NCBI GenBank assembly: GCA_905234555.1
Contig: CAJOHO010000016.1
Location: 22,436 to 86,435 of the forward strand
Reading direction: 5' to 3'
Length of the DNA: 64,000 bases
From: an uncultured Bacteroidaceae bacterium
GTDB lineage: Bacteria > Bacteroidota > Bacteroidia > Bacteroidales > Bacteroidaceae
In this document: positions 42,864 to 52,127 of the stretch, one piece after another
How the letters are laid out: every line of letters begins with the position of its first letter
Numbering within the stretch: position 1 is the stretch's first letter
The notes under the pieces: generated by a model
What the model saw: only the letters and a program-made list of their open reading frames with translations
Database searches by the model: none
Told to the model about the DNA's origin: nothing
Position numbers and translations under genes: made by a program

Positions 42864-44660
42864 TTATTCCTCTTCATGTTCTTTCGGAACGAGGACAATC
42901 TTGTCGATGAGCATTTCATTGGTAAAATCTGCCAGTTCACGGGACGTGACGGAAGCTGCGATGCGGAGGGTTACGTATGCATCATCCACGCCGTAGTAAC
43001 AGATGGGCAGTTCAATATCTTTGGCGATAAGGACGCTATCGTTGAACTGGAATTCACCGTTCTCGTCGATGCGAGGCAGGCGAGTCTGGAACTTGCTTCC
43101 TGAACCTTTCACTCCTTCTGGTACATCAAGCGTGAGCGTATTGATCTTTCCTGTAGCGGCATTGTCGTGATACAGGAGGGTGGCACGGAACTGGTTGGGC
43201 TTAGCAGCCTCGATGTTGGGTGCGAAGACTACGTAGATGTCATATTTGCAGGAAAGGGTGTTGTCGATCTTGAAGTTGATGACAGGATTGGATACACGTG
43301 ATGCAGGAACGATATTCACCACACGTTCACGAATCAAGGTGTCAATCTGTGTGATGTTGCCTTCGCCATCATCAAAGGTAAAGGTGTAGTTCCCATTTAA
43401 GTCTTTGTGGTCATTGGGCAGTCCACTTTTACTCGTGTCATAAGAGGTCCAGCAGTTTTCAGCTTCATAGCGACGTTTGTCGAGAATGGTCTGCAGAGGT
43501 GTGAAGTTGAAGTTATCTACCACATATGCGTAGCCGTTGCTGGCACGAACCGGGGTGGCGTTGTCGAACAGCTCCACACTTTCTGGGTCATAGAAGACGT
43601 TGCGGATGGTGTTCATCAACGAGTCGCAGGCACCAGGGGTGGTGAAGTCTTCAATCTTGTGGCCGAACTGACTGTTTACGTTGAAAGCTATGTTGCTGGC
43701 AATGGCACCGCCTGTGCGTGCACGAACGATAGAGTCCAACTCAATATCCGTGTAGGTTGTTGTGATGGTGGATGTTGTGGTCGTAGTACCTTCATTGGTT
43801 GTGACTTCCTGAATGTAAGTCGGCATGTAGTTGTAGTACTTGATGTACTTGGCGTATGCTACATCCCAAGCCTCATTGGTGGGAACCACGACAACGTAGG
43901 TACTGTCTTCGTTGTCGAGACGTGCATTCATGTAGCCTAATACAAATTCGTTGTAGGCTGTGCTGACAGAGTCAACCCACGTGATGTTTCCGTCGATGGT
44001 CGGACCTTGAGTGCTGGCATCCTCGTCGAATTCATCTTTCTCGTATTTCAGGATGAATTTTGCGATGGAGTCGCATCCAGTTGTCGTCGTCAGGATTTCA
44101 TACAGATTGGGGAGGTAGGATACAGCGCCATCAATTACATGGAGCACACCGTTCGAAGTTCCGATGTTGGCTGTGGTGATGGCCTGACCCTTGATGGTTC
44201 CCTCTGCGCAGTTGAATACGGCGGTCTTATTGTTGAAAAGCACCAGATTGGTACTGTCGTTACCGTTGAGCAGGTGGGTGAAGCGAGTCATGTTGTTGCG
44301 GACCAATTCAGTCTCTACACGGTAAGCAGAGGCACGAGTTCCGTCGTCGAGCAGCTCACGCCACTTTTCGTAGTTGAACGAACCATTTTTTGGCGCCCAT
44401 ACGGTAAAGGTCTGTTCATGGTTGAGCAATTCAGCGTATGTCTGATTTGTGACTGAACTCACTTTCTTAGAATATTGAAGGTCGCGGAGAATACTGGCGT
44501 ATTCGCTGAGGCTTTCGTTTGATTCAATGGCTTGCCAAAGCGTAGGACGCCCACTCACTTCGGAATCGATGGAGAAGTGGTCATCGGAACACGATGGAAG
44601 GATGAGGAGCATTGCTGCCATCAGTGAGCCTGCACACCAATTGAAATAATTTCTGTTCAT
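42864..44660 (-). CDS. Fasciclin-domain lipoprotein (598 residues)
   Basis: The lipoprotein signal ends LPSC (Cys about 24). Two FAS1-type domains are visible: one near 45-190 (LSEYASILRDLQYSKKVSS, then FTVWAPKNGSF and GTSNGVLHVIDGAVSYLP) and one near 190-390 (YVVVVPTNEAWDVAYAKYI, ASNGYAYVVDNFNFTPL). The C-terminal 190 residues are beta-rich, with LSCKYDIYVVFAPNIEA and VTLRIAASVTSRELADFT, perhaps a carbohydrate- or protein-binding module. FAS1 proteins are adhesion or binding proteins. In bacteroidal SusC/SusD loci they are thought to serve as extra surface ligand-binding proteins. Genes on both sides are in the same direction. Confidence 0.8.
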   Translation of the reverse strand: MNRNYFNWCAGSLMAAMLLILPSCSDDHFSIDSEVSGRPTLWQAIESNESLSEYASILRDLQYSKKVSSVTNQTYAELLNHEQTFTVWAPKNGSFNYEKWRELLDDGTRASAYRVETELVRNNMTRFTHLLNGNDSTNLVLFNNKTAVFNCAEGTIKGQAITTANIGTSNGVLHVIDGAVSYLPNLYEILTTTTGCDSIAKFILKYEKDEFDEDASTQGPTIDGNITWVDSVSTAYNEFVLGYMNARLDNEDSTYVVVVPTNEAWDVAYAKYIKYYNYMPTYIQEVTTNEGTTTTTSTITTTYTDIELDSIVRARTGGAIASNIAFNVNSQFGHKIEDFTTPGACDSLMNTIRNVFYDPESVELFDNATPVRASNGYAYVVDNFNFTPLQTILDKRRYEAENCWTSYDTSKSGLPNDHKDLNGNYTFTFDDGEGNITQIDTLIRERVVNIVPASRVSNPVINFKIDNTLSCKYDIYVVFAPNIEAAKPNQFRATLLYHDNAATGKINTLTLDVPEGVKGSGSKFQTRLPRIDENGEFQFNDSVLIAKDIELPICYYGVDDAYVTLRIAASVTSRELADFTNEMLIDKIVLVPKEHEEE

Positions 44661-44741
44661 GATGTTCTATTTTAGTTCTTATAGGAAAAAAGTTCTTATT
44701 ATAGGACTTTTAGTCTTATAGGAAGGGTTGATGTTAATGAA

Positions 44742-46802
44742 TTACCATTTATCTTCGGCAATAGGTCCGTTGTAGATAATCTTAGGAACGAATTCCAAGT
44801 AGTCGAAGAAGAACTGTGTATTTGTGTCGTCGAGTACAGACTTGAAACGTACGTAGTAAGTCTGTCCGGCACGAAGGTCACCTGTGAAGATCACACGACG
44901 CAGACAATCGCGTCCGTCGCGTCCTGACTGACCAGAACCTGGATAGAAGTACTTCGGACCTTTCATGAATCCGTTGTTGCGCATTTGTTTGTCGAACTCG
45001 TCGATGGCATCGGAAGACCCCAGCGCCGTATCACTCTTCCATGGACCGACAATGTTGTTGTCACCCGTGATGCGGAGGTCGAGTGGAATGCCGATGGCTG
45101 GCAGGTTCTTGGGATTTGTGCCCAGATAAATCTGAGCCATACCGCGGTTACCGTTAGCGTTGATACCATAACGGATTTCGTAAGTTCCTGTATAGGGAAC
45201 AGGTGGTAACTTCAGTACGAAGTCATAGATACCGCGGATGTTGAATTCATCGGACTGATAGTTCATCCAGGTACCTCCGCTGGCAGTTGCGCCACCGGCT
45301 CCGCCCTTGTTAGGCAGGTAGTTGAATTCTGTCTGTTCGGACATCGAAGGAATGTTCTCGAAATAGTTGTAGGGGAAGCGCCAGGAGTTGGTGCGGTTGA
45401 GTCGGCAACCAGCGTTCATCAGTTCTGGCAACATAGAGCAGATGTCGATACGCATACGTTCGTTCAGCACCTTGTTCGGAACATCTTCTGTCCAAATAAG
45501 AATATCGTCAATGGGGAAGTACCATCCGTTGAGGGCAGTGTTGAGGTATTCACCATTATTGTCGTGAATGAGAATACCTTCGATTGGCGCACTGGTCTCC
45601 TGGTAAGTGTCGCTCTTGTAGATGCTCTGGCGGTTGATACGCTTACCATTCTTGGTTCCCGTAATCTTAATCATACGACGGTGCTTGCCGATGGTTTCCC
45701 AATATTCCCAAACGTTCACGTTATGGCGGCGGTTCTTGTTCAGCTCACCGTTGTAGTAACCGCGTTCGTTCGACCAAGTTACCATGTTGACAGGAGTCAG
45801 ACCGCATTTCACGATGTGGTAGGCTACGAATTGGTTCACGGCATTGTTCTCGTTCTCGTAGTCGTCGCCCCAGCTGATTTCTTCGCCGAAGAGTTTGCTG
45901 GCGTCATCGTTGTAATAGGCGTGTTCGCGGATATACTTTTTCAAGGATTCCACATCCGTAATGCCGGCACGTTCATACACATCGTCTGTCTCCACGAAGA
46001 TTGTGTATTTCGTGTCACGGTGATCTGGATATTTACCAGAGAAGTCACCGTTGGCATCTGCGTAGGTGGTTCCGGCGAGGTCCCAATCATCATAGGTGAA
46101 ATCGCGGAAGTCGTGGAGTTTGTCTCCCCAGCCAGTCAACTCGAGCAAGTCACCGAAGAACTGAGTGTTCTCCGTTGCGCTGACCATATCGCTGACAGTG
46201 GCATTGGAGGGAGAAATCACATGGTCAATCACATGGATGTAGCCGTTCTCCACTTCGATGTCCTTTTCGATGATATGACTGTAAATGTTAACATATACCT
46301 CTGGAATACCAGTTGCCTCGTTATTGTCGAATCGCATGGTGATAGGGCGGTCGTTCATATTGTTGGTAGGCATGATGGAGTCGAACTCCGTCGATGCGTA
46401 TGCCAGTCCGTCGTCACCTGTGTCAATCAGACTGTTGAAGACAATGGCTTCTGCTACAGAGTCCGTGATGGCGCTGAGGTCAGGAGCTGTTATCTGTCCG
46501 ATTTGGTACAGCGAATCAAGATAGAGGTCGATGGCTTCGTTGGTAGGTGCAAAGCAGGTGTAGTGTCCACGTGCGGACAGCAACTCGTGCATCGTTGACG
46601 AAGAACGCTTGCTGGGATGTACCTTTTGCAGAATCTGCAAGTAGCTGCTGAATGTGTCGGGATGATTCACGAAGTGGTCAATCATCATCTCTCCAGTGAA
46701 GGTATAGAGATCACTCTCATCGATGTCTTCCTTACAACTGTTGAAACTGATGCAGCTGGTTGCAAGGATGGAGAGTGCCAGGAAAATATTTCTGATTTTC
46801 AT
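44742..46802 (-). CDS. Fasciclin-domain lipoprotein (686 residues)
   Basis: The signal peptide has a lipobox at FNSC (Cys 23). FAS1 features: VHPSKRSSSTMHELLSARG with HYTCFAPTNEAIDLYLDSLY (about 65-110), ENGYIHVIDHVISP (about 185), then a second domain FFGDLLELTGWGDKLHDF and KYTIFVETDDVYERAG (about 225-285), closed by GILIHDNNGEYLNTAL. Residues about 430-680 form a Gly-rich beta region (LPPVPYTGTYEIRYGINANG) like a CBM-type jelly roll, ending with FFFDYLEFVPKIIYNG. It starts 14 bp after the second SusD gene, so it is translationally linked to that pair. Ligand unknown. Confidence 0.8.
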   Translation of the reverse strand: MKIRNIFLALSILATSCISFNSCKEDIDESDLYTFTGEMMIDHFVNHPDTFSSYLQILQKVHPSKRSSSTMHELLSARGHYTCFAPTNEAIDLYLDSLYQIGQITAPDLSAITDSVAEAIVFNSLIDTGDDGLAYASTEFDSIMPTNNMNDRPITMRFDNNEATGIPEVYVNIYSHIIEKDIEVENGYIHVIDHVISPSNATVSDMVSATENTQFFGDLLELTGWGDKLHDFRDFTYDDWDLAGTTYADANGDFSGKYPDHRDTKYTIFVETDDVYERAGITDVESLKKYIREHAYYNDDASKLFGEEISWGDDYENENNAVNQFVAYHIVKCGLTPVNMVTWSNERGYYNGELNKNRRHNVNVWEYWETIGKHRRMIKITGTKNGKRINRQSIYKSDTYQETSAPIEGILIHDNNGEYLNTALNGWYFPIDDILIWTEDVPNKVLNERMRIDICSMLPELMNAGCRLNRTNSWRFPYNYFENIPSMSEQTEFNYLPNKGGAGGATASGGTWMNYQSDEFNIRGIYDFVLKLPPVPYTGTYEIRYGINANGNRGMAQIYLGTNPKNLPAIGIPLDLRITGDNNIVGPWKSDTALGSSDAIDEFDKQMRNNGFMKGPKYFYPGSGQSGRDGRDCLRRVIFTGDLRAGQTYYVRFKSVLDDTNTQFFFDYLEFVPKIIYNGPIAEDKW

Positions 46803-46816
46803 AACTTATTCGTTTT

Positions 46817-48655
46817 TTAGAGTTGGTCCGTTCGTGATGTAGTTTCACCTGTATCCCAAATAGGATTCTGCTCCAGGAGTTTGTTGTTCTTCATCTCCTT
46901 TGTATAAATAGGAGCAAACAGAGCTTTCAGAGGTTTGAGCTTCGACTGGATGGCTCGCTTTCCTTCCTGGTATTTGCGGGTAAGGAGGTTGAGCATCTTA
47001 TCATTGTTGTTGCAACGTTGAGCATAGCGAACGAGGTCGAACCAACGTTTGCCTTCTCCCACGAATTCACGCTGGCGTTCTGCGAGAACAAGTCCCTCAA
47101 TACTTGCCTGTGTGTTATAGACTCCGAAGGAGAGAGTGTCTGATGCAACCTTTCGTTCGTAAGGATAAGGATTGGAACGTTTGTAAACGGTGCTAATCAG
47201 AGAGAATGCCTCACGCAGATGTTCTTCATCGTCGTAGAGACGACCCAGCGCTTCTGCCTTCATCAGCACGACATCACTCAGACGATAGACAATCCAGTTG
47301 GCTGCGTTGGGTCTGCTTCGCAAGGTCTGAGTCAGCGTATAGGTTTCGCGTGAGAGGTCGCTCATGACAGGTGAAGAAACACCGTTGCTCTGAGTGATAC
47401 GGCTTGCAGATCCCTTAATCAGCGGATATTCCGTCTGGTTGTTAGCATGGTACAAGGTCTCCCAACGGCGATAATCCGTCTTTGAGAAAATGTACGGAGA
47501 AGTGGCATTGGGGTTGTTGGCATAACTCTCGAAGAGTGCTGTCGAGCAAACCAGTGAACCTGCTGTTGAGTTACTCAGATTGAAGAAATAACCAGTCAGC
47601 AGACTGTTGGCGTTGTTCGTACCGTCGAATTGGAGTTCGAAGATGCTTTCGCGGGAATTGCCTGTTCCAAAGATGTTGGTGTAGGCACCAGTGGTGTTTC
47701 CCGAAGAAACAGTAAACGATCCAGACGTGGTGCTGTTAGGGATGAAGAGGTCTTCCAACTTTATTTCGGTCACACCTCCCAGCACCTTGCCTTCGAGATC
47801 TTTCTTGTAGTCTTTAGTCAAAGCGTCAATGACCCAGTCGCAACATTCCACACACTTGCGGTAGTCATCGGCTGCTGATACCTCGAATGTGGTCTGTTCG
47901 TCTTCAGGAGTTCCGGCTGCAGCTTCACGCAGAGGGAGACCTTCCTTGTAACTGGCACGCCAAAGATAGACATCAGCCAAGAGCGCATAGACTGCTTTCT
48001 TCGTGATGCGGCCTTTGTCCTCTACGGTGTTACCATAGGAGTTCATGGCGATATCCTTGGCAATCTCCAGATCTGCAATGATGCTGTCGAGCACTTCGAT
48101 CTGTTCCGACTGTCCAATCAGGAAGTCCTGACTGTCGTTGTTGTAATCAACTGTCACGTAAGGAATACGTTCGAATGTGCGCACCAGATAGTAGTGGCTG
48201 AAAGCACGAAGGGTCAGCATCTCTGCACGGATGGGCTGCCAGTCGCCATCAGAGAAACTTTCGTCATTTCTTACGATTTCCGGACCATGTGCCAGCACCT
48301 TGTTGCAGAAGTTGATTTCATTATAGAAAGGTGTCCAGTCGTAAATGATGTTGGTGGGCAGCAGATTCGCGTTCATCACGTTGTTGATGTCGGTATTCGA
48401 GACACCTGTTCTTTTCTCAAAGTTGTCGCTGCGCATCTCGCCCCATTCACAATATTTCGTCAGTATGTCGCCTTTGATCAGTCGGGCATAGCAGGCATTG
48501 ACCACATTCTGGAGGTCATTTCTGTCTTTCCAAAAATCTTCCTCCACGATGGAGTTGGTAGGGGTGATGGTGAGGAAGTCATCGCACGAAGTCAGTCCCC
48601 AGCCTCCCGTCACGGCTACCATTCCGATGAGTGCTATATTTTTAATCTTATTCAT
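46817..48655 (-). CDS. SusD/RagB-family nutrient-binding lipoprotein
   Basis: 612 residues. The lipoprotein signal ends GLTSC (Cys 24) followed by DDFLTITPTNSIVEEDFW, the standard SusD opening. TPR-type helices include AEMLTLRAFSHYYLVRTF. The C-terminal block is LAERQREFVGEGKRWFDLVRY, the family signature, then a short tail with NPIWDTGETT. It follows its SusC partner by 51 bp and is followed by a fasciclin gene 14 bp later. It acts on the outer membrane surface as the ligand-capturing lid of the SusC channel. Confidence 0.95.
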   Translation of the reverse strand: MNKIKNIALIGMVAVTGGWGLTSCDDFLTITPTNSIVEEDFWKDRNDLQNVVNACYARLIKGDILTKYCEWGEMRSDNFEKRTGVSNTDINNVMNANLLPTNIIYDWTPFYNEINFCNKVLAHGPEIVRNDESFSDGDWQPIRAEMLTLRAFSHYYLVRTFERIPYVTVDYNNDSQDFLIGQSEQIEVLDSIIADLEIAKDIAMNSYGNTVEDKGRITKKAVYALLADVYLWRASYKEGLPLREAAAGTPEDEQTTFEVSAADDYRKCVECCDWVIDALTKDYKKDLEGKVLGGVTEIKLEDLFIPNSTTSGSFTVSSGNTTGAYTNIFGTGNSRESIFELQFDGTNNANSLLTGYFFNLSNSTAGSLVCSTALFESYANNPNATSPYIFSKTDYRRWETLYHANNQTEYPLIKGSASRITQSNGVSSPVMSDLSRETYTLTQTLRSRPNAANWIVYRLSDVVLMKAEALGRLYDDEEHLREAFSLISTVYKRSNPYPYERKVASDTLSFGVYNTQASIEGLVLAERQREFVGEGKRWFDLVRYAQRCNNNDKMLNLLTRKYQEGKRAIQSKLKPLKALFAPIYTKEMKNNKLLEQNPIWDTGETTSRTDQL

Positions 48656-48706
48656 AACTTATTATTTAAGTCTTGTAGAACGAATCTGTCTTCAAGAAAT
48701 TATTGA

Positions 48707-51700
48707 TTAGAATCCGAGATTTACACTGAGTGTGAACGACTTGGAGCGTGGAGTTTTGGAATTATCCGTACATACACCCCATGAACCGTAGCTCACTTCA
48801 GGGTCAACACCTGTATATTTGGTGAAACATAAGAGGTTGTTGGCTGATGCCGACAGACGCAGGCTCTGGAAACCGAAGTCCTTACAAATCTTTGCAGGCA
48901 GGTTGTAGCTCAGTTGCATGTATTGCAGACGGAGGTAGTTACCCTTTTCCACATAGCGGCTGTTGCCCAGTGCGTTGTACGACTCACCGATACCGGCGTT
49001 CATGGCACGTGGAATCTCTGTCTCGTTGTCACCGTTCTTACGCCAGCGCCAAGCCACAGCCTGACTCTGGTTGTTGTTGTCGCGCATAGATTCGTTTCTC
49101 AGACGAGCCATGTTCACGATCTTGTTTCCCATACGGTAGTTGAACGAGAATTTCAGTGTCCAAGGACCATAGAAGAAGTTCAGACCGAAACCACCTGTGA
49201 ACTCTGGGTTAGAGTTGCCCAGATAGACAATGTCCAACTCGTTGATCTGACCATCGTGGTTGATGTCTTCGTAAATCACGTCACCACCTCTGAACTCGTA
49301 GTTCTTACCGCCATAGTTGAAGTACATCTTCAGCGGATTACCCTTGGCGTCGTAAAGTACGTTGCCGTTCTCGTCACGAGCCACAGGACAGGTTGCGTTC
49401 TTGTCGCCACGCTCGGCTGCAGCTGCTGCGGTGTTCTCGCCGTAAGTGTTGCGCGATTCATCCGTCATACCGCTGTGCTCATAGTCGTAAGCATAGATAC
49501 CCTTGTAGCGGAAACCGTAGATGGAGTAGGGGTCGTTACCGATTTGGAGACGTTGCAGATATTTGAAATTATTATAGTCAAACTCAGGATTCATCGAAGA
49601 TAAGGCTGTGGGATCCATCTTCGTGATTTCGTTGAAGTTCTGTGCGATATTCATCGATACACTCATCGAGAACTTGCCTCGCTTGAGGAATTTGTTCGTG
49701 TTGACGTAAAGTTCCCAACCGCGGTTCTCAATGGTACCTACATTCTTCGTAGAGAGAGAATTGAAACCAGTTGAACCAGGAATGCCGACACCACCCATGA
49801 ACAAGTCTTTTGTCGTCTTGTGATAGATGTTGAAGTCGAACTGGAAGAGGTCTTGCAACAGGTTCAGGTTGAAACCGAGGTTCCAAGAATCCTGAGTTTC
49901 CCACTTCAGGTCAGTCAGTCGAAGGTTCTCTGGGTGGATGGCAGGATTGAGTCTGTTGCCCGAACCATATACGCCATAGTCGCTGTAGCGGTTGTACATC
50001 AGATATTCGCTACCTGGCTGACGACCTACACGACCCCAGCTGGGACGGAATGAGAGAAGGCTGATCCAGCGAGTGAGTGGACGGAAGAAGGGTTCGTCGC
50101 TGATGTTCCAACGTGCTGAGAATGCAGGGAAGGTTCCCCACTTGTTGCCGGCTCCGAACTTGGTGCTACCGTCACGGCTGATAGTGGTGTCGAAGGCATA
50201 TCGTCCGTCTTTGTAAGCCAAGTGGATGGATCCGCGCATTGCCATGTTGTGCCATGAGCTGGTACCTGAACTGGTGTTTCTCAGATAACCGACAGCAATA
50301 GGTGAGTCAATTCCTGTAGGAACACCGCTGTTGCCAAGATTCTGGCTTGTACCGTTACCGCTGGTCATTTCGAAGCGGAACATGGCACTGGCTGACCAGT
50401 CTTTGTTGTTAAAGTGAGGAGTGTAGATGAGGGTCTCACGGTTAGTGAAAGCGAGACTCTTGTATTCATAGTTGGAAGTGGTGTTCACACTGCTCGACCA
50501 TGGATTCGTAGTCAGGGCTGCAGGATAGTAGGCATTATCCGACTGGTTGTAGATATCCATATAGACTTCTGCATTCAGGTCGAGCTGATGTCCATCGTCG
50601 TTCTTGCTCAACAATTTATAGCGCAGGTTGAACTGAGGATTGATACGGTATGTGGCCTGGTTGTTGTGAGCCAGGTTGGCAATGGCCACAGGGTTACCGT
50701 TTCGCTTCATGTCACTCAGGTAGTAAGAAGAATAGCCATCGGGTGTTTCTGCGTTGTTGTTCGATGTTGGCAGCATCTTGTAATAATCGCCTGTCAGGTA
50801 AGGCTGACGAGTTACAGGATCGTATGCATATTCATAAATCGACATGTTCGGCATAGCGCTGTAGGCTTTACCCAAGATGGAAGTTGTAGAACTGCCGTCC
50901 CAGTTGCGGTGGTTGTCGGTGTAGGTGAGAGCGAAGTTCGTAGAAAAACGAATTCGGTCACTTACGTCGTAGTCCAGCACAAGACGAGTAGAGAAACGGT
51001 CCATTACCTGCTTGATAATCGTACCGGTTTCGTGGTCGTAACCGCCAGAGATACGGAACTTGGCCTTCTCACCACCACCTGTCAGCGTGATGTAGTAGTT
51101 GTGAGTCTGACCAAACTGACTTACTGCATCCACCCAGTCTGTGTTCTTGTTGAAGTTATAATAATAGGTAGGACGGCTTTGGTCGTAGTTCAACTCCACC
51201 ATGTTGGACGTAGCTGAATTCTGACGAGGATTGAAGTAAGCCTCCTTCAGCATCATCGTGTAACCATCTCCGTCAAGCATGTTCAAGCCTTCAGGCATCC
51301 ACTTGCCAGTGAAACGGTAAGAGAAATTGATTTTGGTGTTACCGCTTACACCACGACGGGTGGTGATTTCGATGACACCGTTTGCACCTCTCGAACCCCA
51401 GATGGCTGCTGAGGCAGCATCTTTCAACACCTTGATTTCCTTGATGTCCTCAGGGTTCACAGACAACAGGGTGGCAAACTGCTCTTCGTTGTCGAGGTCT
51501 TCGAAGTTCACGTCTGACACATCGTCAGGAAGGTCGAAGGGGTTACCATCGACTACGATGAGAGGTTCGGCAGAACCGTTGATGGTACTTACACCACGCA
51601 GACGCATACTGGTACCAGCACCCAGGTTACCTGAGTTGCTGATGATGTCGAGACCAGCAATCTTACCTTGCAGCGCTTCGTCAGCTGAGGCAAATGACAA

Positions 51701-52123
51701 ACCTTCCACATCGTCCATGTTCATGGTCTGGGTGGCAACAGAGATTTCCTTGACAGGAATGGACATACCGTTGTTCACCTGCTTTTTCTTTGCAACGGCT
51801 TCAACTGTGGTCAGCGTGGTGTTGTCCTGCATCTTCACGTTGAACTTCGACTGAGTACCGATGTTCAGGGTGACAGTCTTGTATCCCACGAGTGAGATGA
51901 CCAGCTTGTCCTTCGGATTCTTCACCGTCATCGAGAAGTTACCATCGAAGTCAGTAGTGGTAGCTTCCACGATACGGTTGTTGGCATCACGCTCCACAAC
52001 GTTCGCGCCAAACAACGGTTCAATGTTGTCATAGACGTGACCCGTGATGCGGTGCTGTGCCTGTGCCGATGTGCCCAATAGGAGCAATGCGGCTATCGCT
52101 ATGATATAATTGATATGTTTCAT
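48707..52123 (-). CDS. SusC/RagA-family TonB-dependent transporter
   Basis: 1138 residues, signal peptide ending TSAQA. The carboxypeptidase-regulatory-like domain is at about 23-98 (RITGHVYDNIEPLFGANVVE, then TTTDFDGNFSMTV). The plug has the SusC motif RLRGVSTINGSAEPLIVVDG and IKVLKDAASAAIWGSRGANG. The barrel runs to the C-terminal KSFTLSVNLGF. It starts 4 bp after the large fasciclin gene, so the two are almost certainly cotranslated. The partner SusD follows 51 bp downstream. Confidence 0.95.
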   Translation of the reverse strand: MKHINYIIAIAALLLLGTSAQAQHRITGHVYDNIEPLFGANVVERDANNRIVEATTTDFDGNFSMTVKNPKDKLVISLVGYKTVTLNIGTQSKFNVKMQDNTTLTTVEAVAKKKQVNNGMSIPVKEISVATQTMNMDDVEGLSFASADEALQGKIAGLDIISNSGNLGAGTSMRLRGVSTINGSAEPLIVVDGNPFDLPDDVSDVNFEDLDNEEQFATLLSVNPEDIKEIKVLKDAASAAIWGSRGANGVIEITTRRGVSGNTKINFSYRFTGKWMPEGLNMLDGDGYTMMLKEAYFNPRQNSATSNMVELNYDQSRPTYYYNFNKNTDWVDAVSQFGQTHNYYITLTGGGEKAKFRISGGYDHETGTIIKQVMDRFSTRLVLDYDVSDRIRFSTNFALTYTDNHRNWDGSSTTSILGKAYSAMPNMSIYEYAYDPVTRQPYLTGDYYKMLPTSNNNAETPDGYSSYYLSDMKRNGNPVAIANLAHNNQATYRINPQFNLRYKLLSKNDDGHQLDLNAEVYMDIYNQSDNAYYPAALTTNPWSSSVNTTSNYEYKSLAFTNRETLIYTPHFNNKDWSASAMFRFEMTSGNGTSQNLGNSGVPTGIDSPIAVGYLRNTSSGTSSWHNMAMRGSIHLAYKDGRYAFDTTISRDGSTKFGAGNKWGTFPAFSARWNISDEPFFRPLTRWISLLSFRPSWGRVGRQPGSEYLMYNRYSDYGVYGSGNRLNPAIHPENLRLTDLKWETQDSWNLGFNLNLLQDLFQFDFNIYHKTTKDLFMGGVGIPGSTGFNSLSTKNVGTIENRGWELYVNTNKFLKRGKFSMSVSMNIAQNFNEITKMDPTALSSMNPEFDYNNFKYLQRLQIGNDPYSIYGFRYKGIYAYDYEHSGMTDESRNTYGENTAAAAAERGDKNATCPVARDENGNVLYDAKGNPLKMYFNYGGKNYEFRGGDVIYEDINHDGQINELDIVYLGNSNPEFTGGFGLNFFYGPWTLKFSFNYRMGNKIVNMARLRNESMRDNNNQSQAVAWRWRKNGDNETEIPRAMNAGIGESYNALGNSRYVEKGNYLRLQYMQLSYNLPAKICKDFGFQSLRLSASANNLLCFTKYTGVDPEVSYGSWGVCTDNSKTPRSKSFTLSVNLGF

Positions 52124-52127
52124 AAAC

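Noticed and set aside
40872..46598. Several plus-strand frames of 140-345 residues opposite SusC, SusD and fasciclin genes
   Set aside because: Valine- and phenylalanine-rich shadow translations of well-supported minus-strand genes.
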